This document shows positions 1 through 10,739 of a stretch of DNA of 30,898 nt, piece by piece (the first letter of the stretch is position 1; each line of letters starts with the position of its first letter). The stretch is from Chara braunii (Eukaryota > Streptophyta > Charophyceae > Charales > Characeae). Position numbers and translations under genes: made by a program. The stretch spans positions 4,161,147-4,192,044 of the forward strand of contig BFEA01000034.1 in the NCBI GenBank assembly GCA_003427395.1, written 5' to 3'. The notes beneath the pieces were generated by a model. That model ran no database searches and was not told the DNA's origin. It was given only the letters and a program-made list of their open reading frames with translations.

Positions 1-57
1 GGCCCAGGATGGCCACATATACCATTTACATACTGGCTGGCGCGCACCTAGTTCAAT

Positions 58-290
58 CTTGGGCTTAGCCCTATTGGTTACAGCATTGAAATTTCACCAG
101 GCAGATCCCGGGATCGAGACCAACAGCGAGCAGCGGAGCAGCAGAGGAGTGTTACGGAGTGAACTGAGGGGTTGAGGGTCCTGCGGGACTATCCCCCTTA
201 GTTTTTGTTAGGGAGTCCGACCGCGGGTCCGAGAGGGAGGACCGAGGACCAAGTACCAACGGCCTCCTCCCCTATTCCGTTTTCCTAAAT
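58..290 (+). repeat. tRNA-derived SINE-like repeat, copy 1
   Basis: A tRNA-like head carries a box A match (TAGCCCTATTGG, 66-77) and a box B match (GGATCGAGACC, 111-121, one mismatch to the usual GGTTCGANNCC), 33 bp apart. The same two boxes with the same 33-bp spacing recur at 8171-8182 and 8216-8226, followed in both copies by GCGGAGCAGC, a CTGAGGGG...CCCCCTTAG hairpin and a T-run. Shared order plus internal pol III-type boxes point to a SINE family. No clear target-site duplication was found, and an AT-rich stretch follows. The similarity to copy 2 is patchy, so boundaries are approximate. An LTR pair is a weaker alternative because no retroelement coding lies between the copies. Confidence 0.55.
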
Positions 291-1822
291 ATTTTTTTCT
301 AAGTTTTATTACTATTAATTTTTTATATATATATTTATTTTATTATTTTATTTCCTAAATTTCTTGTTCCATTGTTTGAATGTGGTCCGGCGGTGACACC
401 AGATCCGGGTTTAGGATTAACCTGAGAGCCTTGTTCAGTGGACACACCACTGAACTGTTGAAATACGGACCTATGTCCAAACCCAGATGAGGCAGGCTGT
501 CCCAGGGCGGCAGACCCGACAATTTCGGGTCTCTGCCCAAGAAACTGGTCCTTCGGGACATCCGTTAAAATCGGAACTATACAGGGAAGATTAGCACGCT
601 CCTGCACAAGGTTGACTCGTATAAATCGAGAGGGCGGACTCCCTCTTCGGCTGCTATGGTGAGTGTCGTCCGAGAAAGAGAGGCAGCGCAAGCTAGAAAA
701 GAGGGAGAGATAGCGCGGCTCTACGGGGAGGAGATGCAGCGCAGATTAGAGGAAAGCGGGAGAGATAGTGTAGGAGGGCATAGCATTACGAAGAGGGTGA
801 ATGAATTTGGACATGAAACAGCGCCTGGTGCAGACGGAAATGGCGGAGGATGTATGAAGGACGGGGCGCAGCTGGAGGTAGGGAGCCNGCTCACTAGTAG
901 GCCTTTTTGGACGGGNGAAGATCCAATCCCGGGNTTTTTTCCCNNGGCGAGTCCCCTGGTGAGGTCANATTNAGGGACAGGTTAGTAAAGTAGGGGTTAG
1001 GAACAAAAGTTAGTGAGATGAGATATGTCGGGGGAGAGAGGAAGCTAGGATAGAAAAACACATACCTCGCACGGTTCCTGACGGGGTCGAGTATGGGAGG
1101 TGGCTACTCCGAGGTTTTAGCCTAGGGCGAATTCGGTGATGCAGTCGGAATGACGAGGGGATAAGTAGAGAGGAAGTTAGTATGGAGTGGGAGTGTCGAG
1201 GAGAGTGAGGGGTGATGGGGACGATGACTTGTATCACGGCCGGTTCGTAAGGAAACTAGGCAAACGGAGACCTAGGTTTGGAGCTTGTAGGCGTAGCGAA
1301 TCTGATAGTAACATCAGATTCCACGTTTGAGTAGCGGGTCAGGCTACATCAGTGAGGAGCGGCTGCGCGGTGTTGCGGCGAGTGAGAGTGAACTCATCCA
1401 TCTACGATATAGTAGAAGGTTCATTACAAACTCGATGTCCCAGCGAAAAAGGTAGCTGCACGCAGCGTTGATGCGTCTGAGAAAGCAACCGCTTCCTGTG
1501 AACTTGAACCTGCAGAGAATCGTTCTGAGTGTTGATCGAAAGGCATCATTTGGCCCTGCTCGTTCAGGCAATCGGAGCTGCCAGGTGCGAGGAGCATAGG
1601 CTGCGCCCAGTAAGGAATCGCTGCTACATAAAAGTAGAGTGAACCTACTCCTAGCCCACGGCCGGATCCTCCCATTTTTGCCCGGCCGGATTGAAGGAAG
1701 CGCCGTGGGGACGGCTGTGGGGATGATGACTTACCTGTCGGCATGTGGGTTGCTTATCCTATACGAGGCGCTTAGCTGTAGTCCTAGCGGAGGAATTTCG
1801 TTAAGATTTCGCCGGCCCTATC
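291..1822. other. no recognisable gene; contains ambiguous bases
   Basis: An AT-rich tail (about 290-360) is followed by mixed sequence with only short chance-level open frames. Seven or more unresolved bases cluster at 898-972, suggesting a poorly resolved consensus. I recognise no domain on either strand. Confidence 0.5.
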
Positions 1823-1849
1823 AGAGAGAGAGAGAGAGGGAGAGAGAAA
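1823..1849. repeat. (GA)n microsatellite
   Basis: Imperfect run of GA dinucleotides read directly from the sequence. Confidence 0.9.
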
Positions 1850-4210
1850 GGGCCTAACTGGTATGTATGTGCGGTATTTTAGTAAAAGATTATTTTGCAC
1901 GTTCGGTAAGTAGTGGAGCAAGGCCTATTTTTTATGCGAGCGTGGATGTCTTCACGTTTGTATTCACTCACATGATTCTCGTGCTTGTCCCGGTGGCCGT
2001 TGTGAAAGGCAAGGAGGCAACAGTATGGAGGGGAAGCACCTGCCTGGCTAGTATACGATGGTACAGTCACGTTCGAGTCTAGCCTTCCATCCCTGCTGAT
2101 TGGCGAAGTTACAGGCGGGTCCCTCTGACTCAGGCAACTACCACTTTATCTTAAAATCAAGCCACCAAGGCCCTTGAGTATCGGGAACGTTAAAATTTTT
2201 TGGTACTACTAGAGAAGTCCCTTCTTGGTTGCTGCAGCTGTCTCAGGCTTGGCTAAACAGTCGGAGAGTTCCGTCTTGACCATTGGCGGTAACCCGCTCA
2301 GGCGCACTAGCATGCAGTCCGGCGGCTGATACGATCTTGGGACATGGCTAAGATATCGCGCACTGGGGCTAGCAGATGGCCACCGATATCAGTTATCTAG
2401 ACGCTGGGCGACTGGCCTGTATACCTGATATCAGCCTGTGCCTGACTGATATTGGGCGGCCGATAGCTGCATATACTCAGTCTATAATGGTTGTTCCCTT
2501 ACTGGGCACCAAGTTGTTCGCAGTCACAGGTTGTGGGCCGGTGTACTTGCGTGGCTTGTTGTCAGCCACTGCATATGGTGGCCGTGGCGGAGAGCTTCAG
2601 ACCATTTGCAGTGGATTCCAGGCTATTATAATAGATCGGTTTGACTGCTATGGTGCTAGGTGCCGATCGATTTTTGTTGGTCCCTTGCTAAACACAACAG
2701 CTGGTTGGGTACCCCACCGGTCGTCTGTGATTCCTTATCGTTACTGAGCACCAAGTCGAGCCATTATAGCCACCGTGTGTACCAATGTTGTTGTCGTGCG
2801 TTCCAGGGCAGCTATATTATAAGTCGCCATGTTCGGTGAGTGTGTTTGGGCGACTGGTAGACCGCTGTTGGTTGGAAAACGATATTGACAGAATTCTGGA
2901 ATACGCTGCTCGTTGTGGATTGGACGGTGCTCAGGATAGGTTGCTGCCATTGATGTGCTACGTTGGGCATTACCCTGCCCTGGTATATTTCCACCGTGAG
3001 GTGTCCGCAGCGCGGCTTACTATGTACTAACAAAGCGTAGGCTGTGGGTTCAGAGAGGTGGAGGGGGTCCTGCTTATCAGCAGCAACGGGCGTTGTGGCA
3101 GAGACGACTGATGAACAGTGGCGTGAGGCTGCTGCTGAACCCACGGGTCGGGCACTGGTACGGTGTCAGGCACTGTTTAGACACTACTGTGGAAGTCGAG
3201 CGTTGTTCCCCGCTGCGCACCGCTGCTGTGCGCATCGTATGTTGCTACTACGGTGGCTGTATCATTAATGTTTTTCGGAGGCTGCAGCCGCGAACTGTGT
3301 ACTGATTGAGCCTTATTGGGTTACTGCAGCAATCCAGTGGGGGCTGTTGCGGTTACTAACACTGCTGCTGGATCAGGCTGCCACAACACACGGGCTGTGT
3401 GTCGCTATGTCTTGGAGGGACTGCTGTTGTGCCACTTTGCTGTGCACCTAGTACTCTGCTGTACGTTCATTGGTGGATTTCGTTGTACACCTTGTTGTGC
3501 ATTAGTTACGCGCAGTTGTGGACTTGGAGGAGTGAACAAACCCTACATAAGGCTATCGCAGTGACTTGGAGGGTAGTCAGGGGACTGGCATTCTGCGTTC
3601 TGGCCGAGACTTGGCTGCGTCTGCTGCGTTATTGGCCATCATTGCGGGGCCCTCAGGAGATCCAAGATTCCAACGCCCTCTCCCGTGAGGCTGAGCGCAT
3701 CCCTCTTGGATCTCGAGAGTCTACTCTATCTCCCTCTACCCTTCTTACTCTCAGTCTAGTCTGAGGCTACGAGGGGAAAGCGACAGGCGGGATTGCAACC
3801 CGTAGGTCTGCATCAAGACCTTCTGGGAGGTCCACCCACCAATTGCGGGAGCTCTGCCGGAACCCAGGCGGGGTTCTGAAGGCAGGGAACTTTAGGTATA
3901 ATCTCGTCTGACACATGTGACCCATCCCCCTAGCTATATTACTCCTATGGGTATCTGAACATAACTATGAGAGGGTATCACTTTTTCTACTTTTGTTATG
4001 TGTGTCAGGATATACATTGTGAAAAGTTAAATAAACAAGTAAATATGAGAGTCCAGATAATCCCCTTGAGAGAACGGGGGGAAGGTGGGTGAAAGATGTT
4101 TTGCATGCTTTGACCGGGTCAACCCAAGGCTGAGCCCCTCCGGGTGGATGTGGGTTCGGTGCTGTGTTTTATTGATGTTTGATGGGCTGTGTCAATGGCT
4201 TTCATTGTTG
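1850..4210. other. no recognisable gene
   Basis: Open frames of 60-123 codons occur on both strands (for example 2376-2747 and 3399-3764 plus), but none has a recognisable motif. Short palindromes such as CTGATATCAG near 2427 are present. The stretch 2300-3560 is rich in GCTG/TTGTTG-like words, which may reflect an old degenerate repeat. I cannot assign a function. Confidence 0.45.
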
Positions 4211-5202
4211 GTCCTACCCGAGTAGGATGGATCAGTCGCTGTTTCTTTTTGGGGTTTCTGGACAGGAGGACGGGCACCTTAGGGTAGGGAAGGCTCAGAT
4301 TCCTGGTGTTTATTTGAAAGAGTTGAGGTGCATGTTTCTTGTGAGGGAATAAAGGGCATAAGACTACGAGTACCCTAGGGTAGGGCGACTTAGCCATGAG
4401 CCATGAATCAACTGGTCAACCAGAGTATAAAATTGGATACATATATTATTTTGAACTTAATACTTCTGGCAGACTGGGCACCCTAGGGTAGAAAAAGTCA
4501 GTCAATAAGTCAGGTAGAACTAAAGAAGAAAGGAAATGGATGAAAAATAAAAAGAAGATAACTGGGCAAGATGAACGTACCCTAGGGTAAGACGGTTCAG
4601 TTGTATGCTCATGATAACATTAAGGAGAAGAGAGTTAGTATAAATCTGTTTCTATTTTCCCTTCTAAACAAAGAGGGCGGATCGGAAATCCATTTGTTGA
4701 AAAAGGTCCGATCGACTGCCTAACGAGAGAAAGAAAAACTTAAGGTTTGTGCATGTGTTTGTACCATATTAACTGTTGTATGGCTGATTAGGCGTACCCT
4801 AAGGGTTAGGGCGGCCTAGTGATAAGTCTTTGTCGTTGATGTGATGTAAGTTGGACGTACCCTAGGGTAGAGCGGTCCAACTTTTTGTCGTTCGTACTTA
4901 TGTTCAGGCAAGTTAGACCTACTACCCCTGGGTAGGGATGGTCTAATGTTACGCCATATGTAACTTTGTATAACGCAGGTTGGGCACACCCTAGGGTTAG
5001 GGCATCCCAGTCCTATGCTTCATGTTGTTAGGTTGGCAGAAACCAGACGTACCCTAGGGTAGGGCGGTCTGGTCATATGCATTATGTATACAGTGTATGC
5101 TATGTTGGACACACCCTAGGGTAGGGCAGTCCAGTTGTGCGTACCTTATCTGTTACTTAGGCGGATCAGTTACACCCTTCTATGTTTGGGTGAGTCTGAT
5201 CG
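4211..5202. repeat. array of hairpin units with CCCTAGGG core and co-varying arms
   Basis: At least nine units carry a core close to GTACCCTAGGGTAGGGCG (near 4370, 4479, 4577, 4794, 4857, 4921, 4985, 5049, 5111) and a weaker one at 4275. Six consecutive units are spaced 61-65 bp. The core is itself palindromic and is flanked by outer arms that differ between units yet pair: AAGTTGGAC/GTCCAACTT (4848-4856, 4875-4883), ACCAGAC/GTCTGGT (5042-5048, 5067-5073), TGAAC/GTTCA (4572-4576, 4595-4599), ATTAGGC/GCCTAGT, GTTAGACC/GGTCTAAT, TTGGAC/GTCCAG and GACTG/CAGTC. Linkers are mostly unlike each other, but several share TATGC then ATG just after the right arm. Related hairpins without the core lie at 4212-4227 (TCCTAC/GTAGGA) and 5164-5201 (GATCAG/CTGATC). 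The family is unknown to me. Confidence 0.8.
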
Positions 5203-6510
5203 TATGCCATAGGCAAGGGGGTCTACTAAGGAGGAAAAAACTGAGTGATCTAATGAACTACTTGGGTCAAACTGATGTAGGATGGTGACAGATGTTTGTT
5301 TATACATGCTTGTGGGCTCTCACTCTGGGGCGTCTGTTTCGATAGGCTAGTTGCTTTAGATGCTCGCCAAGTGTTGGAGCCAAAGGTAGATGAGATGGAT
5401 GATGGGAAGGGGAACTTGGGATAAAGATAGGACTGACCCTGTTAAGAGTTAGGATCAGGGCTAACTCACAATCTCATCTGGAGGTCGTGCGGGCTGTCAT
5501 TGATTGTGAATCATCAAGCGGGTGTCAGAAGATAGTCCCAAGTATAGCTTGCTTTGTCTTTTTGCCTTTCAGCTTTGTATAAATCTTGACAGCCTCCCGT
5601 TCCTACGGGAAGTGCTACCGGAATTTCTACAAATCTAAAAGAGATAGTCATTTGTAGGCTCGTAGAAATTCTGAAAAGGCACTTTTGCTACGGAAAGTGC
5701 TGCCGAAATTTCATAGAATTTGAGGAGTTATAATATTTTTCAGCTAGGGGCTACTTAGCAGGTCTTTCCTGGTTAGGGGAAAGGTTCAGTGACTTGGTAC
5801 TAGTAGAGGAGCTAGGTTACGACTTAGGGAGTGTTCCCCTTTTCTGGCATGAAGATAATAGTTGTTCTTTTTTTACCTGTACTGTGATGCAAGTTTCCGT
5901 ATTTTGCCTGAAGGCTTGATCTGATCATCCTGATCCTTCAAAAGGGTCACATTTCGGTTATCACTTATAACAAGTCGGTTGCCGATTCGTCGGTTTACGA
6001 CTCAACTCTCCCATTTCTCCTGCCTCTCAACCTAAGGCTTTGACCCTTGCCGAGATTTATGTGTTTCTTTGGGTTTTTACCCAACTTCTTTATAAATGGC
6101 AATTTTTTAAAGACTGAGTATCTTTGTTGAGGATTGGTGGGGAAATGGTTGGGCTTGCTTGCATAAGGCAGGGTGTGAGCTGTAGAAGGCTGGAAAGTTG
6201 ACTCCTTTAGTGTGTATGATGTTGTCTGAATGTTGTGCGTATGATTGTAGGTATGTATGGAAGATTCTCGATTGAGTCATGTTGAGTGATTATGTTTGGA
6301 TTCAGATGGGCAAACCACACAACTGTTGTGAGAGTGTATTACCCCACAACTTTTTGTTTGAGTGAGATTGTTATTTTCCCACCCTGATAATGTGATAGTC
6401 AAAACAAGTGTACGCTCGGATAACCCTCGTAAGGCTATGCGACCGCACGCTTGCGTTTTTTCTTACTCAATGGTATTAGTTGGTCGGACATTAGCCAGAG
6501 CCTGGAAGTC
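5203..6510. other. no recognisable gene; local inverted repeats
   Basis: No convincing coding frame. A pair of mutually exclusive hairpins lies at 5621-5671 (GAATTTCTAC with GTAGAAATTC, or CTACAAAT with ATTTGTAG). An ACGC-TT-GCGT hairpin followed by a T-run lies near 6447-6460. A frame open from 6433 to 6765 reads plausibly protein-like in its middle but lacks an early ATG, has no recognised domain and overlaps hairpins, so I do not call it a gene. Confidence 0.4.
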
Positions 6511-6511
6511 G

Positions 6512-6540
6512 AGGACCTTGTCCAGGACGTCCTGGGTCCT
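6512..6540. repeat. perfect 14-bp palindrome within a larger stem
   Basis: CCAGGACGTCCTGG at 6522-6535 is a perfect palindrome, bracketed by AGGACC (6512-6517) and GGTCCT (6535-6540). Confidence 0.8.
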
Positions 6541-6804
6541 AGGCTCAGCGCGGAAGGGATCACCCCTCGCACGGGGCTGATCTACTTACTGCTCCGGGAA
6601 AACAGAAGCGCCGCAAGTATAAGGGGCTGTCCCCCAGCAACTCAGTCCGGCGGGGCGTCCATGTTTTCCCCTGCCAACGTCAAGTATTTCCTTTCTTCCC
6701 TTGTTTTAAATTATTTTGGTGGAATGATAAAGTTCCGGGCGGAAGGGTTAGCGTGTCGCCGGTGATGCGTCAGACAACTCACCACCGCTCTGAATCCCTT
6801 CCTG

Positions 6805-6861
6805 CCCTAGGGACCATCTTACCCCGCACCCTTTGGGGCACCTCAGGGTGCAGAAGATGGT
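6805..6861. repeat. two-tier stem-loop next to a CCCTAGGG palindrome
   Basis: ACCATCTT (6813-6820) pairs with AAGATGGT (6854-6861), and inside it GCACCCT (6826-6832) pairs with AGGGTGC (6845-6851). The 8-bp palindrome CCCTAGGG (6805-6812), the same word as the core of the 4.2-5.2 kb array, abuts the outer stem. Confidence 0.8.
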
Positions 6862-7418
6862 AAGGCCCTCAGGCCAGTTTTGCGCTCGCTAAAGGTTTAC
6901 CCCCCTTAGCGCGCACTTCAGTCGATGCCTGAGCGTTGAGAGCGACCCCATGGCTCAAATGAGGCCACTCGGGTATGGGCACCACATAATGAGACGTCAT
7001 CACAACTGCTTACGCAAGTCTGCATTGTTGGTCGGTATGCGCAGGCCTTACGTCCGCGCGGTTTTATATTAACCCACGTGCGCAACGCTTACCGATTTCC
7101 GCGTTCAAAAGTTATGGGTCGAGCGGAGAGGGCAAAAGCCTGTTATGGCCAGTAGACCCAAGTTTCGGCAGCGCGAAATGACGCGGGAGCAAGGTATCAG
7201 TCGTAGTCGGCCTATGGGGATCCGCGTATGAGCCTCCAACGTCTCGAACATCGGGTTGCCTATGGGTCTGATTTTGGGCATCATCCCCACGCATCTTTCG
7301 TGTTGGCCTACCCCTTCCATTTGAGACGGCTATCAGAATATGGGCTAGACAGAGAAAGGAAAGGGGGTGATCCTCCTTTTCTATCTGTAGTTATTTCCTC
7401 TTTTAAGTTTCCATGGTT
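6862..7418. other. no recognisable gene
   Basis: GC-richer sequence with overlapping short frames on both strands (about 7105-7320 minus, 7228-7461 plus). None shows a recognisable motif. Confidence 0.4.
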
Positions 7419-7651
7419 GGACGTTGTAGTCCGTGGTAGCCGTCAAAGTCAAACCCCTTGATTTTGGCTACCACGACAGCCCTGAAGCTGTCTACTCAAC
7501 CGGGGGTGTGGTCTCCAACCGCGCGTGGCGGTTGTCTAGCGCCGAGATGGTAACCCCTCAACGCGCTTGTCAGCCGACACTTGAGTGTCGAACACGACCC
7601 TCGAGATTATCAAGGGCCGCGCTGTCGGGGTGAATACCCTTACAAGGGTAT
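7419..7651. repeat. run of six consecutive perfect hairpins
   Basis: In order: GGAC/GTCC (7419-7432), CGTGGTAGCC/GGCTACCACG (7432-7441 and 7466-7475), ACAGC/GCTGT (7476-7491), AACCGC/GCGGTT (7517-7533), CGACACT/AGTGTCG (7575-7590) and ATACCCTT/AAGGGTAT (7634-7651). The stems are unrelated in sequence, perfect, and have loops of 2 to 24 bases. No coding frame explains them. Confidence 0.75.
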
Positions 7652-8162
7652 CCGCCCTAGTTTTTGCAAGTGACAAAAAATAGTTTGGTTTATAGTGTAA
7701 GTGTTCCACGCGAGGGCGTGGCCGCGTATGTGGTTTACGACGACAGAGGTGGTTGACTAAAATAAAGAGTGCGTGGGCGCGCAGGTTTAAGATGCGCGTG
7801 ATTCTTTTCTGCTGTTGATCATAAAGCCGGGCGGACATCGGTCGTTTTATTTAATAATATTAATAATATTTATTTATGTTTGATTAAGCAGCAATTAAGG
7901 ATATTTTCGGTTGATTGGTACGCTAGACCGAGGCGAGCGCGCGTGCGAGGACGGCGGCGTGGACGGCGACAGTCTGACTGCAGTTGGTCTTGGCACGCGG
8001 ACTGGCGCGAGTGGCGGCCGTGGTACAAGTTGGTAAGTCGGCCCAGACGCTGGGCGGCCGCGCGCACGGTTGTAGGCTGAGATGAGGCTCAGGCCAATTT
8101 CCCTGGCCCTGAACGCAGCGCCGTACCGCCTCATATGGCACTCGACGGATATTAGACTCAGG
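7652..8162. other. no recognisable gene; GC-rich flank of SINE-like copy 2
   Basis: An AT-rich patch (7847-7885, several TAATAATATT words) is followed by a CG-rich block (7925-8080). Short overlapping frames on both strands come from the base composition rather than from a recognisable protein. Confidence 0.4.
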
Positions 8163-8390
8163 CTTGGGCTTAGCCCTATAGGTTACGACACTGGGTTGAC
8201 GATACAGAGATCCGGGGATCGAGGCCAGTAGGGCGTCGGTGCAATGGCAGCGGAGCAGCGTGGAGCAAAACCTGAGGGGTTAAAGGCCCAACGGGGCTAT
8301 CCCCCTCAGTTTTATTAATAGGCGCGGCGGCGGGCTCGACCCACGGGGGAGGCGAGGTGTTTGTAGTTCCTCTCCCTTTTTCCCGGTTTT
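8163..8390 (+). repeat. tRNA-derived SINE-like repeat, copy 2
   Basis: Box A match TAGCCCTATAGG (8171-8182) and box B match GGATCGAGGCC (8216-8226), separated by 33 bp exactly as in copy 1. The shared downstream order is GCGGAGCAGC, CTGAGGGGTT, CTATCCCCCTCAG and a T-run. The AT-rich tail contains repeated ATTT words (8390-8420). Confidence 0.55.
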
Positions 8391-8420
8391 GTTTATTTAT
8401 TTACTCATTTATTTATTAAA

Positions 8421-9120
8421 GTTTATTTTTCTTATACCCTAGCCATTGTCTGTTTTCAGTCTCATTCCTCACTTGCACATTTTGGAGTACGTGTTGGAGT
8501 CTTGTGTGGGGAGCTGCGTTGTGCCATCTTGCTCCCCCTTCTTCCTCCATCTCCATCGCTGTCACTAGCGGAGCACCACACCTGGTGGGTCCGCTACATA
8601 GGGGTTGTTGTCGTTGCTTTTCTTGCCACGGGCTTGGTGGAGGTCCTATTGTTTGTCTGTTCTGTTGTTGTGGACATGTGCACAAACCATCACAGTATCC
8701 GTATGTGAGTGTATACTAAGTGTTCCTTTCTCTGACTCTACATTCTTCCATCCAGTGACCTGTAATTTATATGCTTGGTTTGTTAGCATCAACCCCTCTT
8801 CTCCCTCTTCCATGTGTGCACGCGCTTCTCTCTTTCCCACCCTCTGTCTGTCTGTCTGTTCTGTGTTGTGGTCCTAACCAATTTCGGAGTGTTCACTCGA
8901 CAGAAAGTTCAATGGCATCCAATTGCAAAAAGAAATGTTTAAACATGAGGGGAGAGAGAAAAAAAAAGCTCATTCCAAATCCTGCTTCCTCCCCTCTTAT
9001 TCAAACAAGAAAGAACAATAATAATGTTGAATGGTTGAACATCATCTATGTTGCATTGACGAATCTCTACCGCAGGAAGAAATTCTGCATAGGTCAAAGA
9101 TATGCATGGACAACACAAAG
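8421..9120. other. no recognisable gene
   Basis: Pyrimidine-rich sequence with TCTGTC words leading into the microsatellite. No frame with recognisable domains. Confidence 0.45.
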
Positions 9121-9459
9121 CAGTTATGTGGTCTGTCTGCTCCTACTGTTGTGTCTGTTTGTCTGTCCATCTGTATGTCGGTCTGCTCTGGTTTGTATGT
9201 CTGTCTGTCTGTCTGTCCGTCTGTCTGTTTGTCAGTTTGTCTGTCTGTCGCCTTGTCTGGTCATTCAGTCAATCAGTCAATCAGTCAGTTTGTTTGTCTG
9301 TATGTCTCTCCGTCTCTTTGTCTGTCTGTCTGTCTGTCCGTCTGTTTGTTTGTCTGTCTGTCTGTCTGCCTGGTCTGTAAGTGGATGAACCAGAATGAAA
9401 GGTTGTCTAATGGTCCAACATGTTTGTGTGTATGTGTGTGTGTGTGTGTCTGTCTGTCC

Positions 9460-9493
<34 letters not shown>

Positions 9494-9650
9494 TTCTTTC
9501 TTTGTTTCTTTCGTTCTTTCTTTTTTTCTTTGTCTAACATGTTTCTTTCTTTTATTCTTTTTTTTCTTTTTTTCTTTCCTTCTTTCTTTCCTTCTTTCTT
9601 TCCTTCTTTTTTTCTCTTTTTTTCTTTCTTTCTTTCATTCTTTCTTTATT

Positions 9651-9701
<51 letters not shown>

Positions 9702-10044
9702 ATGTCTTTGTTTGTCTGTTTGTCTGTTTGTCTGTCTGTGTGTGTGTGTGTGTGTGTGTGTCTGTCTGTCCGTCTGTCTGTCCGTCTGTCTGTCCGTCTG
9801 TCTGTCTGTCTGTCAGTGTCTCCTAATCTGTCTGTCTGTCTCCTAATCTATCTGTCTGTCTGTCTGTCTCCTAATCTACCTGTCGGTCTGTCTGTGTGTC
9901 TGCCTGTCTGTTTGTCTCCTAATTTGTCTGTCTGTCTGCCTGTCTGTCTCCTAATCTATCTGTCTGTCGGTCTGTCTGTCGGTCTGTCTGTCTGTCTGGT
10001 CTGTAAGTGGATGAACCAGAATCAAAGTCTGTTTGTCCTTCTGT

Positions 10045-10083
<39 letters not shown>

Positions 10084-10211
10084 TCCGTCTATTTGTCTGT
10101 TTGTCTGTCTATGTGTATGTGTGTGTGTGTCTCTCTGTCTGTCCGTCTGTCTGTCTATCTGTCCGTCTGTCTGTGTGTCTGTCTGCCTGTCTGTCTGTCC
10201 GTCTGTCTGTT

Positions 10212-10250
<39 letters not shown>

Positions 10251-10551
10251 GTCTGTTTGTCTGTCTGTCTGTCTGTGTGTGTGTGTGTGTGTCTGTATGT
10301 CCGTCTGTCTGTCTGTCTGTTTGTCAGTGTGTCTGTCTGTTTGGTTTGTAAGTGGATGAACCACAATCAAAGTCTGTCTGTCCTTCTGTCTGTCTGTCTG
10401 TCTATCTGCCTGCCTGTCTGTCTGACTTCCTGCGTGTCTGTCTCTTTCTTTCTTTCTCTTTCTTTCTCTTTCGTTCTTTCTTTCTTTCTTTGTCTAACAT
10501 GTTTCTTTCTTTTTTTCTTTTTCTCTTTCTTTCTTTCTTTTTTTCTTTTTT

Positions 10552-10586
<35 letters not shown>

Positions 10587-10590
10587 CTTT
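9121..10590. repeat. giant compound microsatellite (CTGT, CTTT, GT) with higher-order duplication
   Basis: Long tracts of (CTGT)n, (CTTT)n and (GT)n alternate. A unique 21-bp spacer, approximately GGTCTGTAAGTGGATGAACC plus one base, recurs at 9372, 9998 and 10343. A second spacer around TGTCTAACATG recurs at 9531 and 10491. Blocks are therefore duplicated as units of about 960-970 bp as well as by slippage. TCTCCTAATCT words recur every 23-46 bp in 9817-9960. Confidence 0.9.
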
Positions 10591-10593
10591 CGT

Positions 10594-10660
10594 TCTGGCA
10601 TGCACCCTTAAAGTTGGCTACTGCGTGCCTGAAACTGGCATGCACCCTTAAAGTTGACAC
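10594..10660. repeat. partial copies of the 72-bp inverted-repeat family
   Basis: A single left arm GTTGGCTACTGCGTGCC lies at 10613-10629, preceded by GGCATGCACCCTTAAA. The GGCATGCACCCTTAAAGTT block recurs at 10637-10655 and 10723-10741, so the flank was duplicated around the (AC)n tract. Confidence 0.75.
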
Positions 10661-10661
10661 A

Positions 10662-10719
<58 letters not shown>
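10655..10719. repeat. (AC)n microsatellite
   Basis: Almost uninterrupted AC dinucleotides. A shorter AC-rich stretch follows at 10820-10931. Confidence 0.9.
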
Positions 10720-10720
<1 letters not shown>

Positions 10721-10739
10721 TCTGGCATGCACCCTTAAA

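Noticed and set aside
4370-5125. Interstitial telomere repeats (CCCTAGGG, CCCTAAGGGTTAGGG)
   Set aside because: The units are isolated palindromes 60 bp apart, not tandem TTTAGGG or TTAGGG runs.
4211-5202. CRISPR-like array (regular spacing, palindromic repeat, variable spacers)
   Set aside because: The conserved core is short and varies, the flanking arms pair with each other, no cas genes are near, and the genome is eukaryotic.
6433-6765. Candidate protein gene with plausible composition
   Set aside because: No early ATG, no recognised family, and overlap with strong palindromes; insufficient to call a gene.
58-8390. LTR retrotransposon bounded by the two related repeats
   Set aside because: No gag, protease, reverse transcriptase or integrase lies between them, the repeats are far too diverged for LTRs of one element, and both carry pol III boxes.
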